Of a stretch of 64,000 nt of DNA, positions 57,134-64,000 are shown one piece after another; the first letter of the stretch is position 1, and every line of letters begins with the position of its first letter. Made by a program: the position numbers and the translations under genes. This stretch comes from Pseudomonas iranensis (GTDB lineage Bacteria > Pseudomonadota > Gammaproteobacteria > Pseudomonadales > Pseudomonadaceae). Location of the stretch: positions 4,687,501 through 4,751,500 of the forward strand of contig NZ_CP077092.1 in the NCBI RefSeq assembly GCF_014268585.2, written 5' to 3'. The notes beneath the pieces were generated by a model. That model searched no databases, was not told the DNA's origin, and was given only the letters and a program-made list of their open reading frames with translations.

Positions 57134-58486
57134 GTGTACATCAAGGGACGCTACATCCTGTCGGCCTTTTTGCTGCTGTTTATCCAGCCAATGAGTGCGG
57201 CGGCAATGGACTGCACCAAAGCCGCGAACGACGTGGAAAACACGATTTGCGCGAATAAACCGCTTTATGAGCTCGACGCGCAGATGGGCACGCTGTATCG
57301 CCAACTGATGACAACTGCCACAGCGACGCAACCTGAGCTCAAGCGCACCCAGCGCGCCTGGCTAAAAACCCGCAACGCCTGCGCAGACGATGTCGCTTGC
57401 CTGGATGGCAGCTACCGCCAGCGCCTGCAGGCATTACAGGCACAGTGGACGCAAGCCGCAATGTGGCAGCCGGACGCCGTGGATCTTCAGGCGATGAACG
57501 ATCTGCAGGAAAGCATTCGTGCCGAGAGCAAAAACCACCCGGAATTTGCGCTGGAGCGCGCCTTGGCCGCACGGACTTTCGAGTCTTCGCAGACATCGTT
57601 CGCGGGCGATCCAGTCGACAGTTACGGCGAGCAAACCAACTTCCCCAAGTCCCGTCCCAAAGGCGTGAGCGAGGATGAGTGGCAAGCATTGAAAGGCTCA
57701 AGCATCGGAGGCGCCGCCGAGACCGGACGGACGTCGTACGCACTGCTGGATCTGGACAATGATGGCCAGCGCGACCTTATCGTCGACACATACGCAGGCG
57801 GCACCGGCTTGTTCACCTACGTGGAAACCTGGCGCCGAACGGGCGAGCGGTTTGTCAAAAGATCGGTCGAGCCGGAAAGTTCGCTGTTCTACACCAACGA
57901 CCGTGGCGCCAATCAGGCAATCAGCTGGATCAGGCTTCACCACAGAATTTACGCCGCTTACCGAAACGGCGCCTATGGCGTCGATAATCTGTACCTGCTC
58001 AATCCGCTGAAGATCAACCGTCAGGTACCGACGGTGTCTGTGCGTTACGCTTACTCGCTGCAAGTGCCAACTACGCAACATAAAGAAGACGACACCAGCA
58101 CCTATGAGCTCGAAGCGGATTTGCGCGCGGCACTCGACCACGCCATCACTCAGGCAATGAAAGTCGCATCGGGCTCAAACCCTGACGCGCCCCTTTGCCC
58201 CATTCCTCCGACGGGCGCCGGCGAAGACGATTACTACAGCTACGGTCCAGGGCACTACACCATCGAAAAGATCACCGATTTGCCGGTAATGATCGGCGGC
58301 GAATGCTACATCGGGGCGCTGATTGACTGGTTCGGCAGTTACAGCGAAAAGACTGGGTTATTCGCCCAACTGGCCGTGCGCAAGCCGGGCGTAGAGGCCA
58401 GCGGGACTACCTACGAAGTCTTCGGCCGTCGGCATGTAACCGAGGTCAGCGGAAGCCTTGGCAAAGTCGAAATCAACGACGACTGA
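57134..58486 (+). CDS. Secreted protein with N-terminal LprI-like domain
   Basis: A 450-residue exported protein (hydrophobic LSAFLLLFIQPMSAAA, then MDCTKAANDVENTICANKPL). The N-terminal ~85 residues form the LprI/DUF1311-type four-cysteine domain (CTKA...TICAN...CADDVACL), known from lysozyme-inhibitor-like proteins. The remaining ~350 residues have VDTYAGGTGLFTYVETWRR and a Cys-containing C-terminal half that I do not recognise. The GTG start has AAGGA upstream. Single gene, divergent from the TPR regulator. Confidence 0.78.
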   Translation: MYIKGRYILSAFLLLFIQPMSAAAMDCTKAANDVENTICANKPLYELDAQMGTLYRQLMTTATATQPELKRTQRAWLKTRNACADDVACLDGSYRQRLQALQAQWTQAAMWQPDAVDLQAMNDLQESIRAESKNHPEFALERALAARTFESSQTSFAGDPVDSYGEQTNFPKSRPKGVSEDEWQALKGSSIGGAAETGRTSYALLDLDNDGQRDLIVDTYAGGTGLFTYVETWRRTGERFVKRSVEPESSLFYTNDRGANQAISWIRLHHRIYAAYRNGAYGVDNLYLLNPLKINRQVPTVSVRYAYSLQVPTTQHKEDDTSTYELEADLRAALDHAITQAMKVASGSNPDAPLCPIPPTGAGEDDYYSYGPGHYTIEKITDLPVMIGGECYIGALIDWFGSYSEKTGLFAQLAVRKPGVEASGTTYEVFGRRHVTEVSGSLGKVEINDD

Positions 58487-58668
58487 CCACCGATCATCAC
58501 ACCGGCAAAATAATCGGCACGCTCGCCGCTTCAGGAATGTCACAAGCTCAGACAAGGCGTTTGTCTTGCAAAAATGAAGGCAGATCCGCAAATGAGGTTT
58601 ATTCTGCTCAATTACCTGCGCCCCCGGACGTCCGCGATACGCTTGTACCGCCACAAAAAAAGGCCGAA

Positions 58669-61600
58669 ATGATGACCTCGAAAACCCCTGCCTCGCCCTC
58701 TGCGCCCGAGCGCAAGGATGTGACCCCCAGCCACCTGAATTTCCCGGTGGTGGGCATCGGCGCCTCGGCGGGCGGCCTGCAAGCGATCAAGCTGTTTTTC
58801 GAGCATATGCCGAAGGACAGCGGCATGGCGTTCGTGATCATTCTGCACCTCTCGCCCGATCACCAGAGCATCGCCGACCAGATCATTCAGGAATCGACGC
58901 GCATGCCGGTGCTGCAAGTGACGCAGCCGGTGCCGATCGAAAAGAACTGTGTGTACGTGATCTCGCCAACGCATTCGCTGTCGATGAACGACGGTTATCT
59001 GCGGGTCAGCACGGCCGGTTCGCCGCAGGTGCGCCACACGGCCATCGACCTGTTCTTCCGCGATCTGGCCGATGTGCATCGCGAGCGGGCTTTTTGCCTG
59101 GTGCTTTCAGGCACCGGTTCCGATGGTGCGGTGGGCTTGTCGCGAATCAAGGAACAGGGTGGCGTGACGCTGGTGCAAGTGCCGGAAGACGCCGAGTTCG
59201 ACGGCATGCCGCGTGCCGCCATCGAGACGCGCATGGTCGATCTGATACTGCCAGTGGTCGAGATGCCGCAGAAACTGATGGAGCTCTGGCGCAACTCCCA
59301 GAACATCAAATTACCCAGCGCCAATGATCCCGACTTGAAAGCCTTGAAGCCTGCAAACGAACACGAGGCGTCGATCGCCGAACAACGCCTGCATGAAATC
59401 CTGTTGTACCTGCGCAGCAGCACCGGTCACGATTTCAAACACTACAAGCGCGCCACCGTGCTGCGCCGCATCGAGCGGCGCATGCAGGTCACCAGCCAGT
59501 CTGACCTCAGCGCTTACTACAACTACCTGCAAAATACCCCGGAAGAAGCCAAGGCCTTGCTCGGCGACATGCTGATCGGCGTGACCAACTTCTTCCGTGA
59601 CCGCGAAGCCTTCGAAGCCCTTGAGCGCGATGTGCTGCCGCAACTGGTGCAATCGGTTGCCGACTCGTCGGAAAAAGAAGAACTGCGCATCTGGTCTGCC
59701 GGTTGCTCGACCGGCGAGGAAGCCTACAGCCTGGCGATCCTGCTCGACGATCAGATGCAGGTACAAAGCAGCAAGGCCAACCTGCAAGTGTTCGCCACCG
59801 ATATCGACGAACGTGCGATCACCACCGGCCGCGCCGGCACCTACCCGCAAGCCATCGTTACCGACGTACCGCCAACCCGCTTGCGACATTATTTCGTCAA
59901 GGACAATGAGCATTACCGGATTCGCAAGGAAATCCGCGAGAAAGTGCTGTTCGCCAAGCACAGCCTGTTGTCCGATCCGCCGTTCTCGCAAATCGACCTG
60001 ATCGTTTGCCGCAATCTGCTGATTTACCTGGATCGCGAGGTGCAGCGGGAAATCCTGCAGATGTTCCACTTCGCCCTGCGACCGGGTGGTTTCCTGTTTC
60101 TCGGCACCTCGGAAAGCGCCGATGCCTGCCATGAACTGTTCGCGCCAGTGGACAAGCGCAACCGCATCTTCCGCGCCAAGACCGGTACCGCGAACAGCCG
60201 CCGCACCCCGACCATGCCGCGTGGCGGTTACATGCGCACCAGCGTTTCCCGACCGCCATCGAAAGCCATCGAGCCCGTCAAGCTGTCGTTTGCCGATATC
60301 CACCGCCGCGCCATAGAACGCTTCGCCCCGCCGAGCATTATCGTCGACACCAATGCCGATATCCTTCACATGAGCGAAGCCGCCGGGCGCTTCCTGCGGC
60401 ATGTCGGCGGCGAGCTGTCACGCAACTTGCTGACGCTGATCCTGCCGGAGTTGCGCCTGGAAATCCGCACGACGCTGTTCCAGGTGCAGCAAAGCAACCT
60501 CACCGTGCGCTCGCGTGAAGTGCTGCTCAAGCGCGAGGAGCGCCAATACCGCATCACGCTGATTGCGCAGCCGTACAAGGACGACGACTTGGACAGCGAG
60601 TGCGTGCTGGTGACCTTCGATGAAACGGAGATCGACGCGCACGAGCATGCGCTGACCACCGTGCTGCAGACTGAAAGCCAAGTGCTCTCCAACCTCGAAC
60701 GTGAGCTGCAACGCACCAAATTGCATTTGCAGGACACCATCGAACAGTCGGAAATCTCCAGCGAAGAGCTCAAGGCTTCCAACGAGGAGATGCAGGCGAT
60801 CAACGAAGAACTGCGCTCGGCCACAGAAGAGCTCGAGACCAGCAAGGAGGAGTTGCAGTCAATCAATGAAGAGCTGTTGACGGTCAACTACGAGCTGAAG
60901 ACCAAAGTCGAAGAAACCGACAAGATCAACGATTATCTGACTAATCTGATCGCTTCTACCGACATTGCTACGGTGTTCGTCGATCGCAGCATGCGCATCA
61001 AATGGTTCACGCCGCGCGCCACCGACATCTTCAGCATGTTGCCGGTAGACACCGGCCGTTCACTGCTGGATATCACCCATCGCCTGAATTACCCGGCGAT
61101 GACCGAGGACGCGGCGCAAGTGTTCGAATCGCTGAACATGATCGAACGCGAGGTCAACAGTACCGATAACCGCTGGTACATCGCCCGCTTGCTGCCTTAT
61201 CGCTCCAGCGAAGACCACATCGACGGCACCGTGTTGACCTTCATCGACATCAGCAAACGCCGCGAAGCCGAGGAAGAGCTGCGCCTGGGCGAAGAACGCA
61301 TGCGTCTGGTCGCTGAGAGTACGCGTGATTACGCGATTATCATCCTCGATGAAATGGGTGCGATCACCAGTTGGAACACAGGCGCTGAACTGATCTTTGG
61401 CCACAGCAAAAACGAGGCCGAAGGTCAGTACTACGATTTCATCTTCACAGCCGAAGATCGAGCTGCCGGCATGGCTGAAAGTGAATTGTCCACCGCCCGC
61501 CAGCACGGGCGCTCGGAGGATGAGCGCTGGCATGTGCGCAAGGATGGCAGCCGATTCTTCTGCAGCGGCGAGGTCACCAGGCTCAGCGGCGACCGCTTGC

Positions 61601-62808
61601 AGGGCTATGTAAAAATCGCCCGCGACCTGACCGGACACAAGCGCCAGCAGGATGAACAGAGCAAGGAACTGGCGCAGACGCGCAATACCGTGTCCCTGCG
61701 TGATGAGTTCTTCGCGGTCATGTCCCATGAACTCAAGCACCCGCTCAACCTGATCCAGCTCAACGCCGAACTGCTGCGGCGCCTGCCGATGATCCGTACT
61801 GCCGGCCCGGCGACCAAAGCGGTCAATACCATCTGCGATGCCGTCAACAGCCAGGCGCGGATCATCGACGACTTGCTCGACGTGGCTCGCGTACGCACCG
61901 GCAAGCTCAAGCTGCAACTGGCCCGCGTCGACCTGAGCGCTGTGCTGCGTGACATCCACACGGTCGTGCTGAATGAACAGCATGCCACGCGGATCGATCT
62001 GCAATTGCCTGAAGCACCGTTGATCATTCATGCCGACCCGACACGGGTCGAGCAGATCATCTGGAATCTGGTCAACAATGCCTTGAAGTTCACACCACCG
62101 AGCGGGCGCATTGAGTTGATCGCCAGCAAGAGCGGGAAAATGGCGCAACTGGACGTCAAGGATAACGGCGTCGGCATCGCTGCGGAAAACCTCGAACATG
62201 TCTTCGATCTGTTCGGCCAGGCGGAAAAACAGCACACCAACCATCAACGTGAAGGCTTGGGCATCGGCCTGTCACTGGTGCGGCAACTGACCGAAGCCCA
62301 GCACGGCACGGTGAAGGTTGCTTCGCCGGGGCTGGGCGCCGGTTGTACCTTTACCGTTCGCCTGCCGCTGTCGACTGATGTCGAAGAAACCGCTGCAACA
62401 GCCGAGGTTGAACCGGTTTCCGGCAAGCTCGATGGCTTGAGCATTCTGCTGGTCGACGACTCGCCGGAAGTGCTGGAGACCTTGAAGCTGCTGCTGGAGA
62501 TGGAAGACGCCGACGTAACGGCCTTCGATCATCCGGTGGCAGCGCTGAAAGCCGCTGAGAGCACGCGCTTCGATCTGATCATCTCCGACCTCGGCATGCC
62601 GGTCATGACCGGCTATGAACTGATGGCTGCCCTGCGCAAGCTGCCGCTGGTGAAAAACGTACCGGCGATCGCCCTCACCGGGTATGGCACTCAGGGCGAC
62701 ATGCAGAAGTCCCGTGAAGCCGGGTTCGATCAGCATCTGGGTAAACCGGTGGCGTACGACGACCTGATTGAAACCATCGAGGCGTTGCGCCGTTCGGAGT
62801 TGCTGTAA
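58669..62808 (+). CDS. Giant CheB-CheR-PAS-histidine kinase-receiver protein
   Basis: A 1379-residue multi-domain protein. CheB methylesterase domain (residues about 25-210; Ser33 in GIGASAGG, HLSPDH, GTGSDGAVG), CheR methyltransferase (about 225-490; IWSAGCSTGEEAYSLAI, VCRNLLIYLD), a PAS-like region, a coiled coil (about 675-765; EELKASNEEMQAINEEL), two further PAS domains, HisKA (His1020 in VMSHELKHPLNLIQ), HATPase (LVNNALKF, GLGIGLSLV) and a C-terminal receiver (Asp1307 in LIISDLGMP). No transmembrane segment. ATG 58669 (or 58672) is chosen because the upstream extension is atypical. Confidence 0.9.
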   Translation: MMTSKTPASPSAPERKDVTPSHLNFPVVGIGASAGGLQAIKLFFEHMPKDSGMAFVIILHLSPDHQSIADQIIQESTRMPVLQVTQPVPIEKNCVYVISPTHSLSMNDGYLRVSTAGSPQVRHTAIDLFFRDLADVHRERAFCLVLSGTGSDGAVGLSRIKEQGGVTLVQVPEDAEFDGMPRAAIETRMVDLILPVVEMPQKLMELWRNSQNIKLPSANDPDLKALKPANEHEASIAEQRLHEILLYLRSSTGHDFKHYKRATVLRRIERRMQVTSQSDLSAYYNYLQNTPEEAKALLGDMLIGVTNFFRDREAFEALERDVLPQLVQSVADSSEKEELRIWSAGCSTGEEAYSLAILLDDQMQVQSSKANLQVFATDIDERAITTGRAGTYPQAIVTDVPPTRLRHYFVKDNEHYRIRKEIREKVLFAKHSLLSDPPFSQIDLIVCRNLLIYLDREVQREILQMFHFALRPGGFLFLGTSESADACHELFAPVDKRNRIFRAKTGTANSRRTPTMPRGGYMRTSVSRPPSKAIEPVKLSFADIHRRAIERFAPPSIIVDTNADILHMSEAAGRFLRHVGGELSRNLLTLILPELRLEIRTTLFQVQQSNLTVRSREVLLKREERQYRITLIAQPYKDDDLDSECVLVTFDETEIDAHEHALTTVLQTESQVLSNLERELQRTKLHLQDTIEQSEISSEELKASNEEMQAINEELRSATEELETSKEELQSINEELLTVNYELKTKVEETDKINDYLTNLIASTDIATVFVDRSMRIKWFTPRATDIFSMLPVDTGRSLLDITHRLNYPAMTEDAAQVFESLNMIEREVNSTDNRWYIARLLPYRSSEDHIDGTVLTFIDISKRREAEEELRLGEERMRLVAESTRDYAIIILDEMGAITSWNTGAELIFGHSKNEAEGQYYDFIFTAEDRAAGMAESELSTARQHGRSEDERWHVRKDGSRFFCSGEVTRLSGDRLQGYVKIARDLTGHKRQQDEQSKELAQTRNTVSLRDEFFAVMSHELKHPLNLIQLNAELLRRLPMIRTAGPATKAVNTICDAVNSQARIIDDLLDVARVRTGKLKLQLARVDLSAVLRDIHTVVLNEQHATRIDLQLPEAPLIIHADPTRVEQIIWNLVNNALKFTPPSGRIELIASKSGKMAQLDVKDNGVGIAAENLEHVFDLFGQAEKQHTNHQREGLGIGLSLVRQLTEAQHGTVKVASPGLGAGCTFTVRLPLSTDVEETAATAEVEPVSGKLDGLSILLVDDSPEVLETLKLLLEMEDADVTAFDHPVAALKAAESTRFDLIISDLGMPVMTGYELMAALRKLPLVKNVPAIALTGYGTQGDMQKSREAGFDQHLGKPVAYDDLIETIEALRRSELL

Positions 62809-62829
62809 AGCTCGCCAGCGCTCCAACGC

Positions 62830-62876
62830 AAAAAGCCCCGCCGCACGAGTAAGTGCGACGGGGCTTTTTGTTTTTT
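62830..62876 (+). terminator. Terminator of the CheB-CheR-kinase gene
   Basis: AAAAAGCCCCG ... CGGGGCTTTTT with an internal GCAC/GTGC stem is followed by G and six T residues, 20-65 bp after the stop. Confidence 0.9.
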
Positions 62877-62883
62877 GAAGAGG

Positions 62884-62960
62884 TGGTGTCCCAGGCGGGG
62901 TTCGAACCTGCAACCTTCCCCTTAGGAGGGGGATGCTCTATCCAATTGAGCTACTGAGAC
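62884..62960 (-). tRNA. tRNA-Arg (anticodon CCT)
   Basis: A 77-nt cloverleaf: acceptor GTCTCAG / CTGGGAC (one G-T pair), D arm AGCTCAATTGGATAGAGC, anticodon stem TCCCC / GGGGA with loop CTCCTAA (CCT, decodes AGG), T arm GGTTCGAACCC region, and an encoded CCA. No integrase is nearby. Confidence 0.97.
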
Positions 62961-63201
62961 ACTGATTGACGCGGGCTGTATGCGGCGCGACAGACGGCGT
63001 GCATGTTAACGGCCAGCCCCTGTTTTGTCATGTCGTCCGTAGGGCTTTTTAAGTGTAGGCAAGCGCCCTGGAAGATTGCGGGAACTTTTACCGGGCAATT
63101 TGCACTGCGCGGAAATGCGGTCATTGCAGATTGCAATCAGCGTCGCCGGAAAAAACATACCAACCCCTTGTTTTTAAAGGACTTATCAGCCGTTACACTG
63201 T

Positions 63202-63217
63202 TGGCACGGCGACTGCT
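63202..63217 (+). promoter_or_regulatory. Sigma-54-like element upstream of two small membrane genes
   Basis: TGGCACGGCGACTGCT has the GG-N10-GC spacing and differs from consensus only in CTGC for TTGC. It lies 42 bp ahead of the 63259 start. The rest of 62961-63258 (about 300 bp) shows no gene. Confidence 0.5.
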
Positions 63218-63258
63218 ATGCCTGTTCTATCAAAAAGAACAATTTGGAGCGTCGTGCC

Positions 63259-63492
63259 ATGAACAGCACCCTCTTGCTTGCAAACGCAGCGGCTCTGGCT
63301 GTCTTGCTCGGATCACATTTTTTTCCCAAGGCTGACGTTGAGCAGCCAGTGGCGCAGCGCATGCCGCATTACTTGCAAGTGCAGAAAGCGCCGCAGTGGG
63401 CCGTGTTGAGTGATCGCAGCGACGCTTCTACACAAATGGTCAGCGAGCCTGAGCTAGCCTCGGCGCCAACCACCGAACGTCTGGTTTTTTGA
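63259..63492 (+). CDS. Small exported or membrane hypothetical protein (77 aa)
   Basis: MNSTLLLANAAALAVLLGSH, then a polar, Gln/Glu/Ser-rich remainder (KADVEQPVAQRMPHY, QWAVLSDRSDASTQM). The N-terminal hydrophobic stretch could be a signal peptide or anchor. No family recognised. The Shine-Dalgarno TTGGAGC precedes ATG 63259. A short gap leads to the next small gene. Confidence 0.68.
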   Translation: MNSTLLLANAAALAVLLGSHFFPKADVEQPVAQRMPHYLQVQKAPQWAVLSDRSDASTQMVSEPELASAPTTERLVF

Positions 63493-63512
63493 AATATCTT
63501 CAGGAGTACAAC

Positions 63513-63692
63513 ATGTCCAAATCAGCGACGGGATTTCTGATCCTCGCTTTACTGAGTGGCGTTACCCATCTGGCGCTGTTCGAGGAGACGGAAGTCACCT
63601 TGCCTCTGGTTGGCTGTGGCGTGTTTGCGGTGCTGTTTGTGCTGGCGCTGATTGCAGGGCGCAAGATCAAGTTCGATCCGGTTCTGCGTTGA
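63513..63692 (+). CDS. Small two-helix membrane hypothetical protein (59 aa)
   Basis: MSKSATGFLILALLSGVTHL, a short acidic loop (FEETEVTLP), then LVGCGVFAVLFVLALIAGRK and a cytoplasmic tail. It has two membrane spans. Shine-Dalgarno CAGGAG precedes ATG 63513; an upstream in-frame ATG at 63489 overlaps the preceding gene's stop and is less likely. Probably co-transcribed with the 77-aa gene. The function is unknown. Confidence 0.7.
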   Translation: MSKSATGFLILALLSGVTHLALFEETEVTLPLVGCGVFAVLFVLALIAGRKIKFDPVLR

Positions 63693-64000
63693 GCCGAACC
63701 AACTCCAATAACGAAGAGACCGCGATAGCAAGGTCAACAGAGTTGTCGATCTGATGAACGGGGCTGTCGCTGGATCTTCGGTCTTTGAACAACGCATTGC
63801 GAGCCAGCCTCGCATCGATTTGCTCAGGGGTTTCCCGACCACGGCTGAGCAAGCGCTTGCGCAGGACCTCATCGTTGACTGTCAGCAGAATCGGCACCAG
63901 GGTTGGATACTTCTCCATTGCTTGACGCAGGTTCGCTCTTGACCCGTTAACCAGTACGTGCCGGCCCGCTTGCAACCATTCATCCATTTCCCTTGGAATG
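63667..64000 (-). CDS. phnN: Ribose 1,5-bisphosphate phosphokinase PhnN, C-terminal part
   Basis: The visible 111 residues (IPREMDEWLQAGRHVLVNGS, then RANLRQAMEKYPTLVPILLT, RKRLLSRGRETPEQIDARL) are the C-terminal half of PhnN, which phosphorylates ribose 1,5-bisphosphate to PRPP in phosphonate breakdown. The N-terminal P-loop lies past the right edge. The 3' end overlaps the convergent 59-aa gene by 26 bp. Confidence 0.85.
   Translation of the reverse strand, partial: IPREMDEWLQAGRHVLVNGSRANLRQAMEKYPTLVPILLTVNDEVLRKRLLSRGRETPEQIDARLARNALFKDRRSSDSPVHQIDNSVDLAIAVSSLLELVRLNAEPDRT

Noticed and set aside
62884..64000. tRNA-Arg(CCT) as an integration site for a genomic island
   Set aside because: tRNA genes are frequent island sites, but no integrase, direct repeat of the tRNA end or compositional change is seen in the following 1 kb.

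Overview
The window looks like the chromosome of a Pseudomonas of the P. fluorescens group. The evidence is high-GC codon use, gene content and order close to P. aeruginosa blocks (fabAB; mazG-relA-rlmD-cysM-pirSR-gacS-ldhA; oprH-phoP-phoQ; pcpS-type PPTase, an RstAB-like pair and nrdA; flgBCDE, cheR, cheV, flgAMN and flgZ), and dense intergenic REP/REPIN repeats of several P. fluorescens-type families. Nearly all of it is core genome. No prophage, integrase, transposase or CRISPR array was seen.

Layout. 1-5.5 kb: a 3' fragment-free start of gpsA (cut by the window edge), then a tightly packed TonB-dependent receptor / periplasmic binding protein / hybrid histidine kinase unit. 5.6-7.6 kb: fabA-fabB. 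8-16.7 kb (mostly minus strand): a DUF2058 protein, mazG, relA, rlmD, cysM and a PirRS-like two-component pair. 16.9-20.7 kb: gacS, broken by one in-frame stop, then ldhA. 20.7-29 kb: small housekeeping and hypothetical genes (zinc-ribbon protein, META lipoprotein, TlpA-like lipoprotein, ArsC/WrbA/DUF2069 operon, alkylation glycosylase, ttcA, Yip1 protein, SprT, a CoA transferase). 29-32 kb: dctA with a sigma-54 control region, and an AraC-type regulator. 32-39 kb: phoQ-phoP-oprH, a dienelactone hydrolase, a PPTase and an RstAB-like pair. 39-43.7 kb: nrdA with a long regulatory leader, then a 1 kb gene-free inverted-repeat element. 43.7-51.6 kb: flgBCDE, cheR, cheV, flgA, flgMN and flgZ. 51.6-64 kb: an MFS transporter, a glutamine-synthetase-like enzyme, a kinase/TPR-response-regulator pair, an LprI-domain protein, a giant CheB-CheR-PAS-kinase-receiver protein, tRNA-Arg(CCT), two small proteins and the 3' part of phnN.

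Signal transduction dominates. There are eight histidine-kinase genes: the TonB-linked hybrid, PirS, GacS, PhoQ, the RstB-like kinase, the soluble kinase with the TPR regulator, the CheB/CheR fusion, and CheV/CheR as partners in chemotaxis. The strongest single observation is that the master regulator gacS carries a CAA-to-TAA type nonsense codon (codon 436) while the rest of its 917-codon frame is intact, which predicts a Gac-negative strain or variant. The second is the junction between nrdA and flgE: neither nrdB nor flgF follows, and the 1 kb between them is a pair of roughly 300-bp inverted repeat units, so this is a likely rearrangement breakpoint. Control sites that can be read directly include sigma-54 promoters (flgB, dctA), a FliA promoter (flgMN), a triple PhoP-box-like array (oprH), paired NrdR boxes plus a DnaA box (nrdA), DctD-like tandem sites (dctA) and a DesT-like operator (fabA).
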